From the NCBI GenBank assembly GCA_016785015.1, contig JADHTJ010000008.1, forward strand, positions 1-64,000: a stretch of DNA of 64,000 nucleotides. The letters are read 5' to 3'. Position numbers and translations under genes: made by a program. The notes beneath the pieces were generated by a model. That model saw nothing but the letters and a program-made list of their open reading frames with translations. It was not told where the DNA came from and did not search any database. Origin of the DNA: Anaerolineales bacterium (GTDB lineage Bacteria; Chloroflexota; Anaerolineae; Anaerolineales; UBA11858). Of this stretch, positions 44,931-54,106 are shown in pieces (positions within the stretch are counted from its first letter, which is position 1; the number at the start of each line of letters is the position of its first letter).

Positions 44931-45647
44931 CTAGCCTGCAGAATTGTGCGACTTCTTCTTCTTCCCCTTCAACCTCGTAAATTCCATCACCTTCTCCGGC
45001 GCAACGCCCTGCTCAATAAGATGTTCGCGTTTGGCTTTCAACGCTCCTGTAGGACACACGCCAATACAGTTTCCGCAAAAGACACAGGTGGTTTCAGGGA
45101 GTGGTTTGTCGAAGAAGGTGGCAATCTGTGTATCGAAGCCGCGCCCGCTAAAATTGAGCGCGTAAGAAAATTGAGCATCGTCAGCGCAGACTTGCACACA
45201 GCGCCAACACATCACACACTGGGAGTAATCGCGCAAATATACCGGGTTGTCATCGATGATCGCTGGCTGGCGCTTTTTCCCGCCTTCAAAGCGTTCGGGA
45301 TAACATTCGTAATCCACCACCAATTCTTGTAACTCAGGACTTTCAGAGATATCCACCGTCGATACCAACATCTCTAAAATGGTGCGGCGGGCGCGCTCCA
45401 CTTTGGGTGAGCGCGTGTGCACAACAGAATCTTCCTGAACCGTCGTTACACAAGCGGCCTGCAGCATGCGGGCGCCTTCGACTTCGACCACGCATAAACG
45501 ACACAAACCATTAGCCGTAGTATGAGCAAAATAACAAATTACCGGGACATCAACATCGACATCTTTGGCAGCATCCAATAGCGTTGTCCCTGTCGGAACA
45601 CTGATAGGCGTGCCATCGATGGTAAGTTGCACGTATTCTTCAGACAT
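44931..45647 (-). CDS. HoxU/NuoG-type Fe-S subunit (FDH N-terminal domain without catalytic part)
   Basis: 238 residues. A [2Fe-2S] domain ([19 protein letters not shown]), then an Fe-S region ending [11 protein letters not shown] and [12 protein letters not shown] (two 4Fe-4S clusters), then a lysine-rich tail (KGKKKKSHN). This equals the N-terminal about 220 residues of NAD-linked FdhA or NuoG, cut before the molybdopterin domain, as in HoxU. It follows fdhD by 11 bases and the NuoE-NuoF fusion on the same strand, giving a diaphorase module. It could serve the second FdhA, which lacks this domain, or the Mvh hydrogenase. Confidence 0.85.
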   Translation of the reverse strand: MSEEYVQLTIDGTPISVPTGTTLLDAAKDVDVDVPVICYFAHTTANGLCRLCVVEVEGARMLQAACVTTVQEDSVVHTRSPKVERARRTILEMLVSTVDISESPELQELVVDYECYPERFEGGKKRQPAIIDDNPVYLRDYSQCVMCWRCVQVCADDAQFSYALNFSGRGFDTQIATFFDKPLPETTCVFCGNCIGVCPTGALKAKREHLIEQGVAPEKVMEFTRLKGKKKKSHNSAG

Positions 45648-45658
45648 ATGATTCTTCT

Positions 45659-46477
45659 CTATTCTGTGATACCAATATCAATTAATTCAACCATCTCCAA
45701 GGATTGGACGCGTTCTGGACAACTGTATACTCGCATCCGCCCAGCCCGAACATAACCGATCAGGGTGATATTCCAGGCTTGCGCCATCTCTACGGAAATT
45801 GAAGTCGGAGATGTGCGCGAAGCGATTATCGGGCAGCCCATTACCGCAGCTTTGCGCAACATTTCGGAGGAGATGCGCCCAGTGACCAATAGAATGCTCC
45901 CATTGGGATCAATATCTTCCTTCAAACAGATTCCTGAAATCTTATCAATAGTATTATGGCGGCCAACATCTTCGACAATGGCAAGCAATTCATCTGTCAA
46001 CGGGTCATACAATCCGGCAGCATGCACCCCGCGCGAGCGAGCGTACAGGCTATTGGGCGGTTGAAGTCGACGAAATGCTTCTCGAAGTCGACTTGGCTCT
46101 AAACGCGTATCACTCTCAACGGGATCGATGCCCACTCTGGGGTCATCAAACGTCACGCCGCCGCCGCACCCGCTGGTAATAATTACGCGCTCGGGTTTCT
46201 CGAATTCCCTGTTGAGCCAGACATCTACACAGCAACCCAGTTCACTTACAAAGAGGATCTCGACTTCGGATAGATCATCGATCAAGCCTTCATTTTTCAT
46301 AAATCCAAGGGCAAAGACATCCTGCTGGAGAGGAGAAGCCATAATGGTAGCTAATTCTGCTCCGTTGACATAGATGGTGATCAAGGCTTCTTCGATGACC
46401 TCACCGTCGGCCAGATGCCAACCATCTTTATATTCGTGCCAGGCTGCAGGGACAGCCCCAGGGTTATTTTTGTCCAT
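45659..46477 (-). CDS. fdhD: FdhD sulfur-carrier/formate dehydrogenase accessory protein
   Basis: 272 residues. FdhD delivers sulfur from a cysteine desulfurase to the Mo/W-bis-MGD of formate dehydrogenase and is needed for FDH activity. Family features are the substrate-binding-like ALITIYVNGAEL start, FALGFMKNEGLI, SGCGGG (here TSGCGGGVTFDD, a modified version of the loop Cys motif), HAAGLYD and VEDVGRHNTIDKI, ILLVTGRISSEM. ATG 46477 lies 14 bases inside the end of the NuoE-NuoF gene, so it is translationally coupled. It presumably matures both FdhA proteins nearby. Confidence 0.93.
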   Translation of the reverse strand: MDKNNPGAVPAAWHEYKDGWHLADGEVIEEALITIYVNGAELATIMASPLQQDVFALGFMKNEGLIDDLSEVEILFVSELGCCVDVWLNREFEKPERVIITSGCGGGVTFDDPRVGIDPVESDTRLEPSRLREAFRRLQPPNSLYARSRGVHAAGLYDPLTDELLAIVEDVGRHNTIDKISGICLKEDIDPNGSILLVTGRISSEMLRKAAVMGCPIIASRTSPTSISVEMAQAWNITLIGYVRAGRMRVYSCPERVQSLEMVELIDIGITE

Positions 46478-48203
46478 TGAAACTTTCTTCCAAGCCGAAG
46501 ACATCGGGACATTTTTCCCAAGCGGAGAGAATGGCCGTGGAAGCCATTTGCCCAACGCCGCAGATCGATGTCTCGGCCATGGCAAAGCCAACGTCTTCCA
46601 GGGCAACCAGATCGGCATTGGTGAGCTGCCCCTGGACAGATTTTTCCATGATCTCTAGTTGGCGCTGGGTGCCCAATTGGCAAGGGAAGCACTTTCCGCA
46701 GGACTCGTGGGCAAAGAAATGAGCCAGGCTGTACAAAATCTGCTTCATATCCCGGTCAGTGTTGATCACATTGACCACGCCGGAGCCCAGGAAGTATTTG
46801 TTTTCTGCCAGGCCTTCGAAGCTCATCACCAAATCCAGATCATCGGGTCCGGCGAAGGTGCCCGCAGCGCCACCGATCAATACGCCGCGCAATTCACCCA
46901 GTACGCCGCCGGCTTTTTGGATGATCTCACCCAAGGTGATGCCCAAGGGTAATTCATAAACTCCGGGTTTGGCAATATCTCCTGATAGACAATAAACCTT
47001 TGTGCCCGCAGACCCCTCGGTGCCCAGTGAACGAAAAGCAGCCGCTCCATTGGCCATGATCCAGGTTGCGGCACACAAAGTTTCGACGTTGTTGATATCG
47101 GTAGGTTTTCCAAACAATCCCTGATCTGTGGGGTAGGGTGGTTTCAACCTAGGGAAGCCGCGCTTGCCCTCAATGGATTCGAATAAAGCCGTTTCTTCGC
47201 CGCAAACGTAAGCCCCCGCGCCTGAACGCACATCGATATCAAAGTCAAAGCCTGTATCCAATATATTCTTTCCTAAGTATCCTGTTGCCCGGGCATTTGC
47301 CAAAGCCTTTTGCATGATGCTCTGCGCCCGCATATATTCACCGCGGATATAGAGATATCCATAATGACTGCCCACAGCATAGGCAGCGATAGCCATGCCC
47401 TCAATAATCGATAAGGGATACCCCTCCATAAGTACGCGATCTTTGAAGGTGCCCGGCTCGGATTCATCGGCATTGCAAACTATATACTTAGGTTGACCCT
47501 CTGCCTGTGAGGCAAACTTCCATTTCATGCCTGTGGGAAAAGCAGCCCCACCACGGCCTAACAAGCCAGACTCGGTTATCTCTTCGATGACAAACTCAGG
47601 GGGGTTTTGTAAAGTTCTTTTCAGGCCCATGAAACCGCCACAGCCTTCGTAATCCTTAACCTCTGCGGGATCAACTTCACCACAACTGCCCAACAACCAA
47701 CAGGGGTCGCCTTCCAAATGACCTAAGGGAGCCGGGTCTGGAGACTGGATCCAGCTTTGGGGCGTAGCACCAGCACTAATTGAGACGGGCACTTCTCCCA
47801 CAAGGGCCGAGGGCGCGAAATCGCATAACCCCAAACATTCCACAGCCTCTACCATGTACTTGCCATCAGTTGTAGTTTCTCCGGGTTGGATATCGAAATG
47901 TTCACAGACGCTATTGAGAATCTCACGACTTCCACGTTGAGTACAAATCGGGCTGACACAAATTCGTACAATGGTTTCCCCCACGGGTTCTTTATAGAAC
48001 ATGGTATAGAATTCGATGACCCCGTAAATATCGGCCAGAGGAACTTTGAGAGCCTTGCCAATGGCAACCACAACGGGTTCGGACAAATAACCATAGCAGT
48101 TTTGGGCTGCCCAAAGAGCCGGGAGTAATTGGTTTCGTCCACCGGGGGCATATTTCTCCAAAATTGATTTTAATTCCCCTAAGTCTAGCTGCTGTGAGAC
48201 CAT
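46464..48203 (-). CDS. NuoE-NuoF fusion (NADH:acceptor diaphorase subunit)
   Basis: 579 residues. The N-terminal about 150 residues are NuoE-like (CYGYLSEPVVVAIGKAL, CVSPICTQRGS, VECLGLCDFAPSALV: [2Fe-2S] Cys set). The rest is NuoF: GLLGRGGAAFPTGMKW, NADESEPGTFKDR, GAGAYVCGEETALFESIEG, and the SCGKCFPCQLGTQ...SICGVGQ cluster. It lacks the C-terminal ferredoxin domain seen in the other NuoF of this window. GGAGCTTTG supports ATG 48203. Together with the HoxU-like protein it forms a HoxEFU-type NAD(H) module that has no own catalytic partner on this strand. Confidence 0.9.
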   Translation of the reverse strand: MVSQQLDLGELKSILEKYAPGGRNQLLPALWAAQNCYGYLSEPVVVAIGKALKVPLADIYGVIEFYTMFYKEPVGETIVRICVSPICTQRGSREILNSVCEHFDIQPGETTTDGKYMVEAVECLGLCDFAPSALVGEVPVSISAGATPQSWIQSPDPAPLGHLEGDPCWLLGSCGEVDPAEVKDYEGCGGFMGLKRTLQNPPEFVIEEITESGLLGRGGAAFPTGMKWKFASQAEGQPKYIVCNADESEPGTFKDRVLMEGYPLSIIEGMAIAAYAVGSHYGYLYIRGEYMRAQSIMQKALANARATGYLGKNILDTGFDFDIDVRSGAGAYVCGEETALFESIEGKRGFPRLKPPYPTDQGLFGKPTDINNVETLCAATWIMANGAAAFRSLGTEGSAGTKVYCLSGDIAKPGVYELPLGITLGEIIQKAGGVLGELRGVLIGGAAGTFAGPDDLDLVMSFEGLAENKYFLGSGVVNVINTDRDMKQILYSLAHFFAHESCGKCFPCQLGTQRQLEIMEKSVQGQLTNADLVALEDVGFAMAETSICGVGQMASTAILSAWEKCPDVFGLEESFNGQK

Positions 48204-48284
48204 CAAAGCTCCATATCTACCATGAGGGTTGGATTTAATCAATTCCTACAAAACGTGTCTCATTATAATCGATTTGGAAAACAA

Positions 48285-48346
48285 AAACCCTAAAGGTCTT
48301 TGCTCCTGCGCTTCGCTTGAAGTGCCGCGCAAGACCTTTAGGGTTT
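48285..48346. terminator. Strong hairpin between fhs and the NuoE-NuoF operon
   Basis: Perfect 16-bp arms (48285-48300 with 48331-48346, AAACCCTAAAGGTCTT and its inverse) with a 30-base GC-rich loop. It lies 21 bases after the fhs stop on the minus strand, and the T-tract (AAAAA on the plus strand at 48283-48287) fits termination of fhs. Confidence 0.75.
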
Positions 48347-48366
48347 CATTTTAGATATTCAGAAAC

Positions 48367-50295
48367 TTAGAACAAGCCAACTACGCGGCCGGTCTCCAGA
48401 TCTAGGTCTACATCATAGTAAACCGGGCGAGTGGGTAGGCCGGGCATCGTGGACATCTGGCCAACCAGGGGATACAGGAAACCAGCACCTACCGATGCGC
48501 GGATATCGCGGATCGGGACGATGAAGCCTGTGGGACGTCCCTTGAGCAGCGGATCGTGACTGATGCTCAAGTGAGTCTTTGCCATGCACATGGGCAATTC
48601 ATCGAAGCCTAACTTTGTGTAAAGCTCGATGAGTTTCTCGGCTTCTTCAGAGTATTCGACACCATCAGCGCCGTAGATCTCTCGGCAAATGGTCTCGATC
48701 TTCTCTTTGATGGTCGTGCCCTTGAGCGGGTAAAGGAACTTGAAGTCGCTAGGTTTCTCACAGGCTGCAACGACAGCCTCAGCCAGCGCAACCGAACCTT
48801 TGCCGCCCTCCATCCAATGGCGGGAGACAACGGCGTCTTCGGCACCAGCATCGATAGCCATTTTTCGAACCAGTTCAACCTCGGCAGGGGTGTCGTCTTT
48901 GAAGCTATTGACGGCCACAACAACGGGGATACCAAAGCTCATGGCGTTTTCAATGTGGGCTTGCAAGTTGGAACCACCGGCTTCGAGTAGTTCGAGATTT
49001 TCTTCGGTATATTCAGGGGCCAGGGGAGCGCCTGCCTTTACAGCGGGGCCGCCGCCGTGCATCTTGAGAGCACGTACAGTCGCCACCAGAACGACGCAGC
49101 TGGGGATCAAGCCAGAATAGCGGCATTTGATGTTGAAGAATTTCTCCATGCCGATGTCGGCGCCAAAGCCAGACTCCGTGACCACATAATCGGCCAGTTT
49201 GAGGGCAATGCGGTCAGCGATGATGGAGCTGTTGCCGTGAGCGATGTTGGCAAATGGGCCAGCATGGACGAAGGCAGGTGTGCCTTCAAGGGTCTGCATC
49301 AGTGTGGGCATGATGGCGTCCTTCATCAGGACTGTCATGGCACCAGCACAGCCGATATCCTCGGCAGTGACAGCTTCACCCGCTTTGCTGGTAGCAACAA
49401 CGATGTCGCCAAATTTCTTGCGCATATCGGCCAAGTCAGTGGTCAGGGCCAGGATGGCCATAATCTCACTGGCGACGGTAATATCGTAGCCAGTTTCTCG
49501 GGTGAAGCCAGTTTCCTTGGGTCCTTGCCCGATGGTGATGCCGCGCAGCATACGGTCGTTGATGTCGACCACACGACGCCAGGTCAGCGTTTCGGGATCG
49601 ATGTCCAGGCGCACAAAACGGGAGATTTCTTCTTCAGTGAGGTCATTAGGATCGGTCTTATCGATACCCAGTTTCTTGAGACGCTTAATCATCGGGAGGG
49701 CAAACTTGCGGCTGCCGTCCTTAGCAGGCGGGCACAGTCGACGGAAGAGGGCTTCGTCACTCTGACGAGATTCGTGATACATGCGGGTATCGATAGCTGC
49801 GGCCAGCAGGTTATTGGCGGCAGTGATAGCATGGATATCACCAGTCAGGTGCAGGTTGAAGTCTTCCATGGGCACAACCTGGCTGTAGCCACCACCGGCA
49901 GCGCCACCCTTGATGCCAAAGGTCGGGCCCTGAGATGGCTGGCGAATGGCTGTAAACACATTCTTACCCAGGTGCGCCCCCAAGGCTTCACTGAGACCAA
50001 CCATGGTGGTGCTTTTGCCCTCACCCAAGGGTGTGGGGGTAATAGCGGTCACATCGATGTATTTTCCATCGGGTACGTCCTTGAGACGATCAATAATTTC
50101 CAGGCGGACTTTAGCCTTGAAATTGCCGTACATTTCGAGTTCTTCGGGCAGAATACCAACCTCATCAGCGATGGTGGTGACTGTTTTTAGGAGTGGCTGC
50201 TGTGCCTGAGCAATCTCGATGTCCGAGGGGACAGGATGCTTTAACTCGAGCGGAATGGGGGTGAAATCAATTTTTGCGTTTCTATACTTGGACAT
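48367..50295 (-). CDS. fhs: Formate-tetrahydrofolate ligase
   Basis: 642 residues. It makes 10-formyl-THF from formate, ATP and THF, the entry of formate into the methyl branch of the Wood-Ljungdahl pathway (or into purine and serine synthesis). The phosphate-binding [12 protein letters not shown] loop and [53 protein letters not shown] and [10 protein letters not shown] segments are all typical. ATG 50295 is chosen because AAAGGGATC lies just upstream. It follows folD on the same strand and faces the fdh/hydrogenase genes, a natural pairing of formate production and use. Confidence 0.96.
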   Translation of the reverse strand: MSKYRNAKIDFTPIPLELKHPVPSDIEIAQAQQPLLKTVTTIADEVGILPEELEMYGNFKAKVRLEIIDRLKDVPDGKYIDVTAITPTPLGEGKSTTMVGLSEALGAHLGKNVFTAIRQPSQGPTFGIKGGAAGGGYSQVVPMEDFNLHLTGDIHAITAANNLLAAAIDTRMYHESRQSDEALFRRLCPPAKDGSRKFALPMIKRLKKLGIDKTDPNDLTEEEISRFVRLDIDPETLTWRRVVDINDRMLRGITIGQGPKETGFTRETGYDITVASEIMAILALTTDLADMRKKFGDIVVATSKAGEAVTAEDIGCAGAMTVLMKDAIMPTLMQTLEGTPAFVHAGPFANIAHGNSSIIADRIALKLADYVVTESGFGADIGMEKFFNIKCRYSGLIPSCVVLVATVRALKMHGGGPAVKAGAPLAPEYTEENLELLEAGGSNLQAHIENAMSFGIPVVVAVNSFKDDTPAEVELVRKMAIDAGAEDAVVSRHWMEGGKGSVALAEAVVAACEKPSDFKFLYPLKGTTIKEKIETICREIYGADGVEYSEEAEKLIELYTKLGFDELPMCMAKTHLSISHDPLLKGRPTGFIVPIRDIRASVGAGFLYPLVGQMSTMPGLPTRPVYYDVDLDLETGRVVGLF

Positions 50296-50351
50296 GACAG
50301 ATCCCTTTCTCAAAAATAGTTTTTATACTTCTTGGTGATCCTCACTAAACT

Positions 50352-50403
50352 CCAATGTGCTTACATTGGGGTGGCCAAAGAGCAATTGGACTACACTCTT
50401 TGG
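50352..50403 (-). repeat. Double-hairpin repeat, copy 2
   Basis: On the minus strand: CCAAAGAG/CTCTTTGG stem, a CCACC linker, then CCAATGT-AAGC-ACATTGG stem. Same order, linker and stem 2 loop size as 5834-5887, with compensatory changes. It begins directly after the folD stop, in the folD-fhs gap. Confidence 0.65.
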
Positions 50404-50404
50404 C

Positions 50405-51295
50405 TCATACTTCTACCAATCCATGGGCAATCTGCGCGGCGCGGACGGTGTTGCGCATCAGCATGGCAATGGTCATGGGGCCTACGCCACCGGGGGAGGG
50501 CGAAATCCAGCCAGCAACCTCGCTCACCTCATCAAAGGCTACATCACCAGTCAGGTAGTAACCTTTCTCTTTGGTATCATCATCTATACGGTGTGTACCA
50601 ACATCGATGACCGCGGCACCGGGCTTGACCCAATCTTTTTTGACCATTTCAACGCGGCCAACTGCAGCAATAAGAATATCAGCGTTGGCGCAAATCTCTG
50701 GGAGATTCTTTGTGCGGGAGTGGCAAATCGTCACAGTGGCATTGCGTTTGACCAGCAGCAAAGCCGCGGGCATACCTACAATGTTAGAGCGTCCTAACAC
50801 AACCGCATTTGCCCCTTCTAACTCAACCCCAACTTCATCCAACAGATAGATGCAGCCATCCGGGGTGCAAGGCACAAAGAGGGGCTCGCGACCCTTCTGG
50901 GCAAGACGGCCCATATTGAGCGGGTGAAAACCGTCAATATCTTTTTCGGGGCTGATGGCCTTCAATACCGCTTCATCGTCCAGGTGCCCAGGAAGAGGCA
51001 ATTGCACCAAAATACCATTCACCTTGGGGTTATCATTCAGTTCTTGAACCATTTTCTCAACTTCTTCTTGAGAAGAATCGGGTGACAATGTGAAGCTAAA
51101 AGATTCCATCCCCAGCTTTTTGCACATTCTTTGCTTCATGCCTACATAAACTTCGGAAGCAGGATCTGAACCTACGAGAACTGTAGCCAGCCCTGGAGGG
51201 GCAAATCCCTGTGCCACCAGTTCGGCGGTATCTTCAGCAGCCTTTGCACGCACTTTTGCGGCAATAGCTTTGCCATCAATGAGTTTAGCTGTCAT
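50405..51295 (-). CDS. folD: Bifunctional methylene-THF dehydrogenase/methenyl-THF cyclohydrolase
   Basis: 296 residues, standard length. It interconverts 10-formyl-, methenyl- and methylene-THF. Signatures: PPGLATVLVGSDPASEVYVGMKQRMCKKLG (catalytic Lys), GILVQLPLPGHLD, DIDGFHPLNMGRL, VVLGRSNIVGMPAALLL (NAD(P)-binding) and PSPGGVGPMTIAML. AGGAGTAAATT is the ribosome site. Co-directional with fhs about 110 bases downstream; both acts are consecutive steps from formate to methylene-THF. Confidence 0.96.
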   Translation of the reverse strand: MTAKLIDGKAIAAKVRAKAAEDTAELVAQGFAPPGLATVLVGSDPASEVYVGMKQRMCKKLGMESFSFTLSPDSSQEEVEKMVQELNDNPKVNGILVQLPLPGHLDDEAVLKAISPEKDIDGFHPLNMGRLAQKGREPLFVPCTPDGCIYLLDEVGVELEGANAVVLGRSNIVGMPAALLLVKRNATVTICHSRTKNLPEICANADILIAAVGRVEMVKKDWVKPGAAVIDVGTHRIDDDTKEKGYYLTGDVAFDEVSEVAGWISPSPGGVGPMTIAMLMRNTVRAAQIAHGLVEV

Positions 51296-51602
51296 AATTT
51301 ACTCCTATGAAATGAATTTGATTTTTATATCACCTTGGAGAGTCTCGCAGCCTAAAGTTCTGCGAACACTACCCCACTGCGTTGTTACCAAACCAAGTCC
51401 TACATAATTTAGAAGCGGGCACAATGTGAATTTTCCCGCCCCAAAACTTTAATAAAATAACGCGCCAAATTGAACTTCGGTAGAGCTACGCCAAGCACCA
51501 TTATCACCAAATCCTGTACAGATTACAAGTTATTTTTGTCACGAGATTAACGAAGAACACAATATCTGATCTATCTCTGGTAAACCTATGACTTCCCATA
51601 TA

Positions 51603-51631
51603 TTGCACTTCAACCCACTTTCACGTAAAAT
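51603..51631 (+). promoter_or_regulatory. Promoter upstream of the panB leader
   Basis: TTGCAC (51603-51608), 17 bases, TAAAAT (51626-51631). A transcript from about 51638 would carry the leader ORF(s) and the terminator before panB. The region 51296-51600 otherwise shows only the folD ribosome site and no gene. Confidence 0.6.
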
Positions 51632-51696
51632 AAATTCACAATGAGCATTTCCATCTTAAAAGAACAAGCCGCTAAACATTTTTCACGGAGGCTGGA

Positions 51697-51765
51697 ATGT
51701 TTGTGCAATTCATTTGGGATGTTGATGTCAAATACATTTCCATAACCTTACCGTCAGGTCGTTGA
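51697..51765 (+). CDS. Possible 22-residue leader peptide ending inside a terminator
   Basis: ATG 51697 with CACGGAGG five bases upstream opens MFVQFIWDVDVKYISITLPS and two more codons to TGA 51763-51765. The stop codon lies in the loop of the intrinsic terminator 51751-51779, so a ribosome finishing the peptide would cover the left arm of the stem. An overlapping 34-codon frame starts at ATG 51641 without a good ribosome site. The peptide is rich in Val and Ile. This may be a translation-sensitive attenuator for the panB operon, or a coincidental short frame. Confidence 0.4.
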   Translation: MFVQFIWDVDVKYISITLPSGR

Positions 51766-51779
51766 ACCTGGCGGTTTTT
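51751..51779 (+). terminator. Leader terminator before panB
   Basis: CCGTCAGGT pairs with ACCTGGCGG (nine pairs, one G-U) over a 6-base loop, then TTTTT. It stands about 100 bases before the panB start and 115 bases after the predicted transcription start, the layout of an attenuator. Confidence 0.7.
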
Positions 51780-51877
51780 GGTTTAGAACCTATCCAAAAA
51801 TTGTTGGTGGATATTGCCCTTCTTCAATGGTGCTTCGCGAAAATCCGCCCTACGCATTCAACCCATGGAGGCAAAGA

Positions 51878-52732
51878 ATGTCTGAACGAAAGAAAGTTAC
51901 CATCCGCACGTTATTCGATAAAGTTGTCAAGCAAAAGCCCATTTCCTGGCTGACTTGCTATGACTATCCCACAGCCTATTTCCAGGAGAAAGCAGGGATC
52001 GATATGATCCTGGTCGGCGACAGCTTGGGAATGACCATGCTGGGATATGACTCGACGCTGCCCGTCACAATGAACGATATGATTCGTCACACCCAGGCGG
52101 TGCGGCGCGGTGCGCCCATGGTTTTTTTGGTGGGTGACATGCCCTATATGAGCTACCAGCCCAGTGTGGAGACCGCCATCCGCAACGCAGGCCGTTTCAT
52201 GGCTGAAGCATTTTGTGACTCGATCAAGCTCGAGGGGGGCGCCGAAATGGCTGACCGTATCGAGGGCATTGTCAGTGCGGGTATCCCAGCCATGGGACAC
52301 CTGGGACTGACCCCACAGAGCGCGGCCGCTTTGGGCGGATTCCGCGTCCAGGGACGTGGAGCAGCACAGGCCAAGAAAATCATCGATGATGCCAAAGCGC
52401 TGGAAAACGCTGGAGCATTCGCCATTCTCTTGGAGATGGTACCCGATCGTGTCACGAAGATCATCACCGAGCGCGCCGAAGATTGCATCATCTTGAGCCT
52501 GGGTTCTGGCCCCGACGCGCACGGCCAACTTTTGATCTATCATGACATGTTCGGTCTGTACCCCAAATTCAAGCCCCGCATGGCAAAGGTATTCGGCAAC
52601 GCCGGTGAGGTCATTCTCAACGGGTTGACGCAATACGCCAAAGAAGTGTCTGATAAAACCTTCCCTGCTCCAGAAAATTGGTTCACCATCAAGGATGAAG
52701 AGTACGAAGAACTGCTTGATCTGCTGAAATAG
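51878..52732 (+). CDS. panB: 3-methyl-2-oxobutanoate hydroxymethyltransferase
   Basis: 284 residues. It transfers a hydroxymethyl group from methylene-THF to alpha-ketoisovalerate, giving ketopantoate for pantothenate/CoA synthesis. Motifs: LTCYDYPTAYFQEKAGID, LVGDSLGMTMLGYDSTLPVTMNDM (Mg and substrate site), GDMPYMSYQ, KLEGG, MGHLGLTPQS, FAILLEMVPD with the catalytic Glu. GGAGGCAAAG supports ATG 51878. The next genes (unknown, GDH-CBS, MetE-like) are not pantothenate genes, so a wider C1 or amino-acid role for the operon is possible. Confidence 0.95.
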   Translation: MSERKKVTIRTLFDKVVKQKPISWLTCYDYPTAYFQEKAGIDMILVGDSLGMTMLGYDSTLPVTMNDMIRHTQAVRRGAPMVFLVGDMPYMSYQPSVETAIRNAGRFMAEAFCDSIKLEGGAEMADRIEGIVSAGIPAMGHLGLTPQSAAALGGFRVQGRGAAQAKKIIDDAKALENAGAFAILLEMVPDRVTKIITERAEDCIILSLGSGPDAHGQLLIYHDMFGLYPKFKPRMAKVFGNAGEVILNGLTQYAKEVSDKTFPAPENWFTIKDEEYEELLDLLK

Positions 52733-52816
52733 TTTTCACCACAAAGTCACGAAGGCACAAATCAAGAAAAATCGTGACTTTGTGTCTTCGTGTTAAAAAG
52801 ATTATAGGAGACACCC

Positions 52817-54079
52817 ATGAGTGACTTACTCGAAAGATTGAAAATCCCCGCATCTCGATTAGAAGATATTAACGCTGTTCTACTCAATCCCGATTCACGT
52901 GTGATGAAAGATTTCCTCGACGTGGTTGCCAAATACGGCACACCCGAAGAGATCAATGCCAAACACCGTGAAGCCCGCAAGCTTGATAACTTGCTTAAGA
53001 AAGTCGAAGCTGTGCAACCCGAACATCTCAAAGATCTACATTGGCTGATCGAGCAGCGCGATCAGGGCGCATTCGCCACTGTAGATGAATATCGTCAGAA
53101 AATCCTTGGGGATAAAGCCGACGCAATGTCCTTCCAGGATGATTTCGCCGTCACGCTGGAAGTTTCGGCCTTGCAGTACTTCCCCTGGGTGCGAAAGATG
53201 GCCGAAAGCGCTATCAAAGATCGCACCCTAATCCCAGGTCGATTCATTGCCGTGCGCAAGATGAAAGAGTCCGAAGAAGATGGTGATCTGCCAGCCATCA
53301 TTGCTGCGTTGGATATCATGGGTTGTTCTTTCGTGGAAACCCTGGACACCAAGGGCACCGATGGCTCCAACATTCATCTGGGTGGTCCGGCGACCATAGC
53401 TGGTTATTTCGGCGGCGTTGGCCAGCCCAATGCCCATGCGCTAAAGTGGTTAGATGAATTCCTGTACTATTACACCGAATATGGCTTGCGCGAGGTACTC
53501 AATATCAACCCGGGCACCGTGCTGGTCGGTTATTTGCTCTATCGTTTGGGTGTAGACATCAACTTCAAGATCTCTGTCTTTATGGGCAACGACAATCCCT
53601 ATGCTGCCTTCTGGACCCTGATAGGCGCCCAACTCTTCAGCCGCGATGATGGTACATCCCCATTGATTGGCTTCAACTGGTCCAACTCGGTCAACAACGA
53701 AAGTATGGAGATCACCGCAGAATTTCGCAAGGCTTTGGGCTTCGAAGATGTTGTGCGATTTGAGCATCACATCACTGAAACTTGGAAGTCCATTGTCATC
53801 CAACCCTACGACCGCCGCGAAGAACTGGTTGATCTCGCTGACCACGTCCCCAACATTTCTGCTAAACACGAGGGCGGATTGCCCGAAACGGAGCAGCAGC
53901 GAGAGCACCAATCGGACATCCTGGATTATTTCCGTGACAAGAGCGAAGTCATCGAAACGGGCGATTGGGATGCCATGGAACGCAACTTCCTCGACAAAGT
54001 CGATGCTTGCAATTCCTCGGCCCAGATGCTCACGGAGAAGGGATTGTCGTTCCTCGCCGCACAGAATTTGCATAAGTAA
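52817..54079 (+). CDS. Unrecognised conserved-looking 420-residue protein
   Basis: I do not recognise the family. The protein has no signal peptide or membrane helix, is acidic, and reads as a soluble enzyme. It has an N-terminal helical part (about 1-105), then an alternating strand-helix part with Gly-rich turns (VETLDTKGTDGSNIHLGGPA, GYFGGVGQPNAHALKWLDEF, VFMGNDNPYAAFW, IGFNWSNSVNNES), a FEHHITETWKS segment with two His, and a charged C-terminus. Repeated T-D-G/N-x-x-H and H-H clusters could bind metal or substrate, and a TIM-barrel-type fold is plausible. ATAGGAGACACCC is the ribosome site. It sits between panB and GDH-CBS in one operon. Confidence 0.8.
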   Translation: MSDLLERLKIPASRLEDINAVLLNPDSRVMKDFLDVVAKYGTPEEINAKHREARKLDNLLKKVEAVQPEHLKDLHWLIEQRDQGAFATVDEYRQKILGDKADAMSFQDDFAVTLEVSALQYFPWVRKMAESAIKDRTLIPGRFIAVRKMKESEEDGDLPAIIAALDIMGCSFVETLDTKGTDGSNIHLGGPATIAGYFGGVGQPNAHALKWLDEFLYYYTEYGLREVLNINPGTVLVGYLLYRLGVDINFKISVFMGNDNPYAAFWTLIGAQLFSRDDGTSPLIGFNWSNSVNNESMEITAEFRKALGFEDVVRFEHHITETWKSIVIQPYDRREELVDLADHVPNISAKHEGGLPETEQQREHQSDILDYFRDKSEVIETGDWDAMERNFLDKVDACNSSAQMLTEKGLSFLAAQNLHK

Positions 54080-54106
54080 ATAGAATATAGTTAACTGGAG
54101 GAATAT

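Noticed and set aside
49057-50190. Long plus-strand frame (377 codons) opposite fhs
   Set aside because: Shadow of fhs; His/Gly-rich composition typical of antisense translation.
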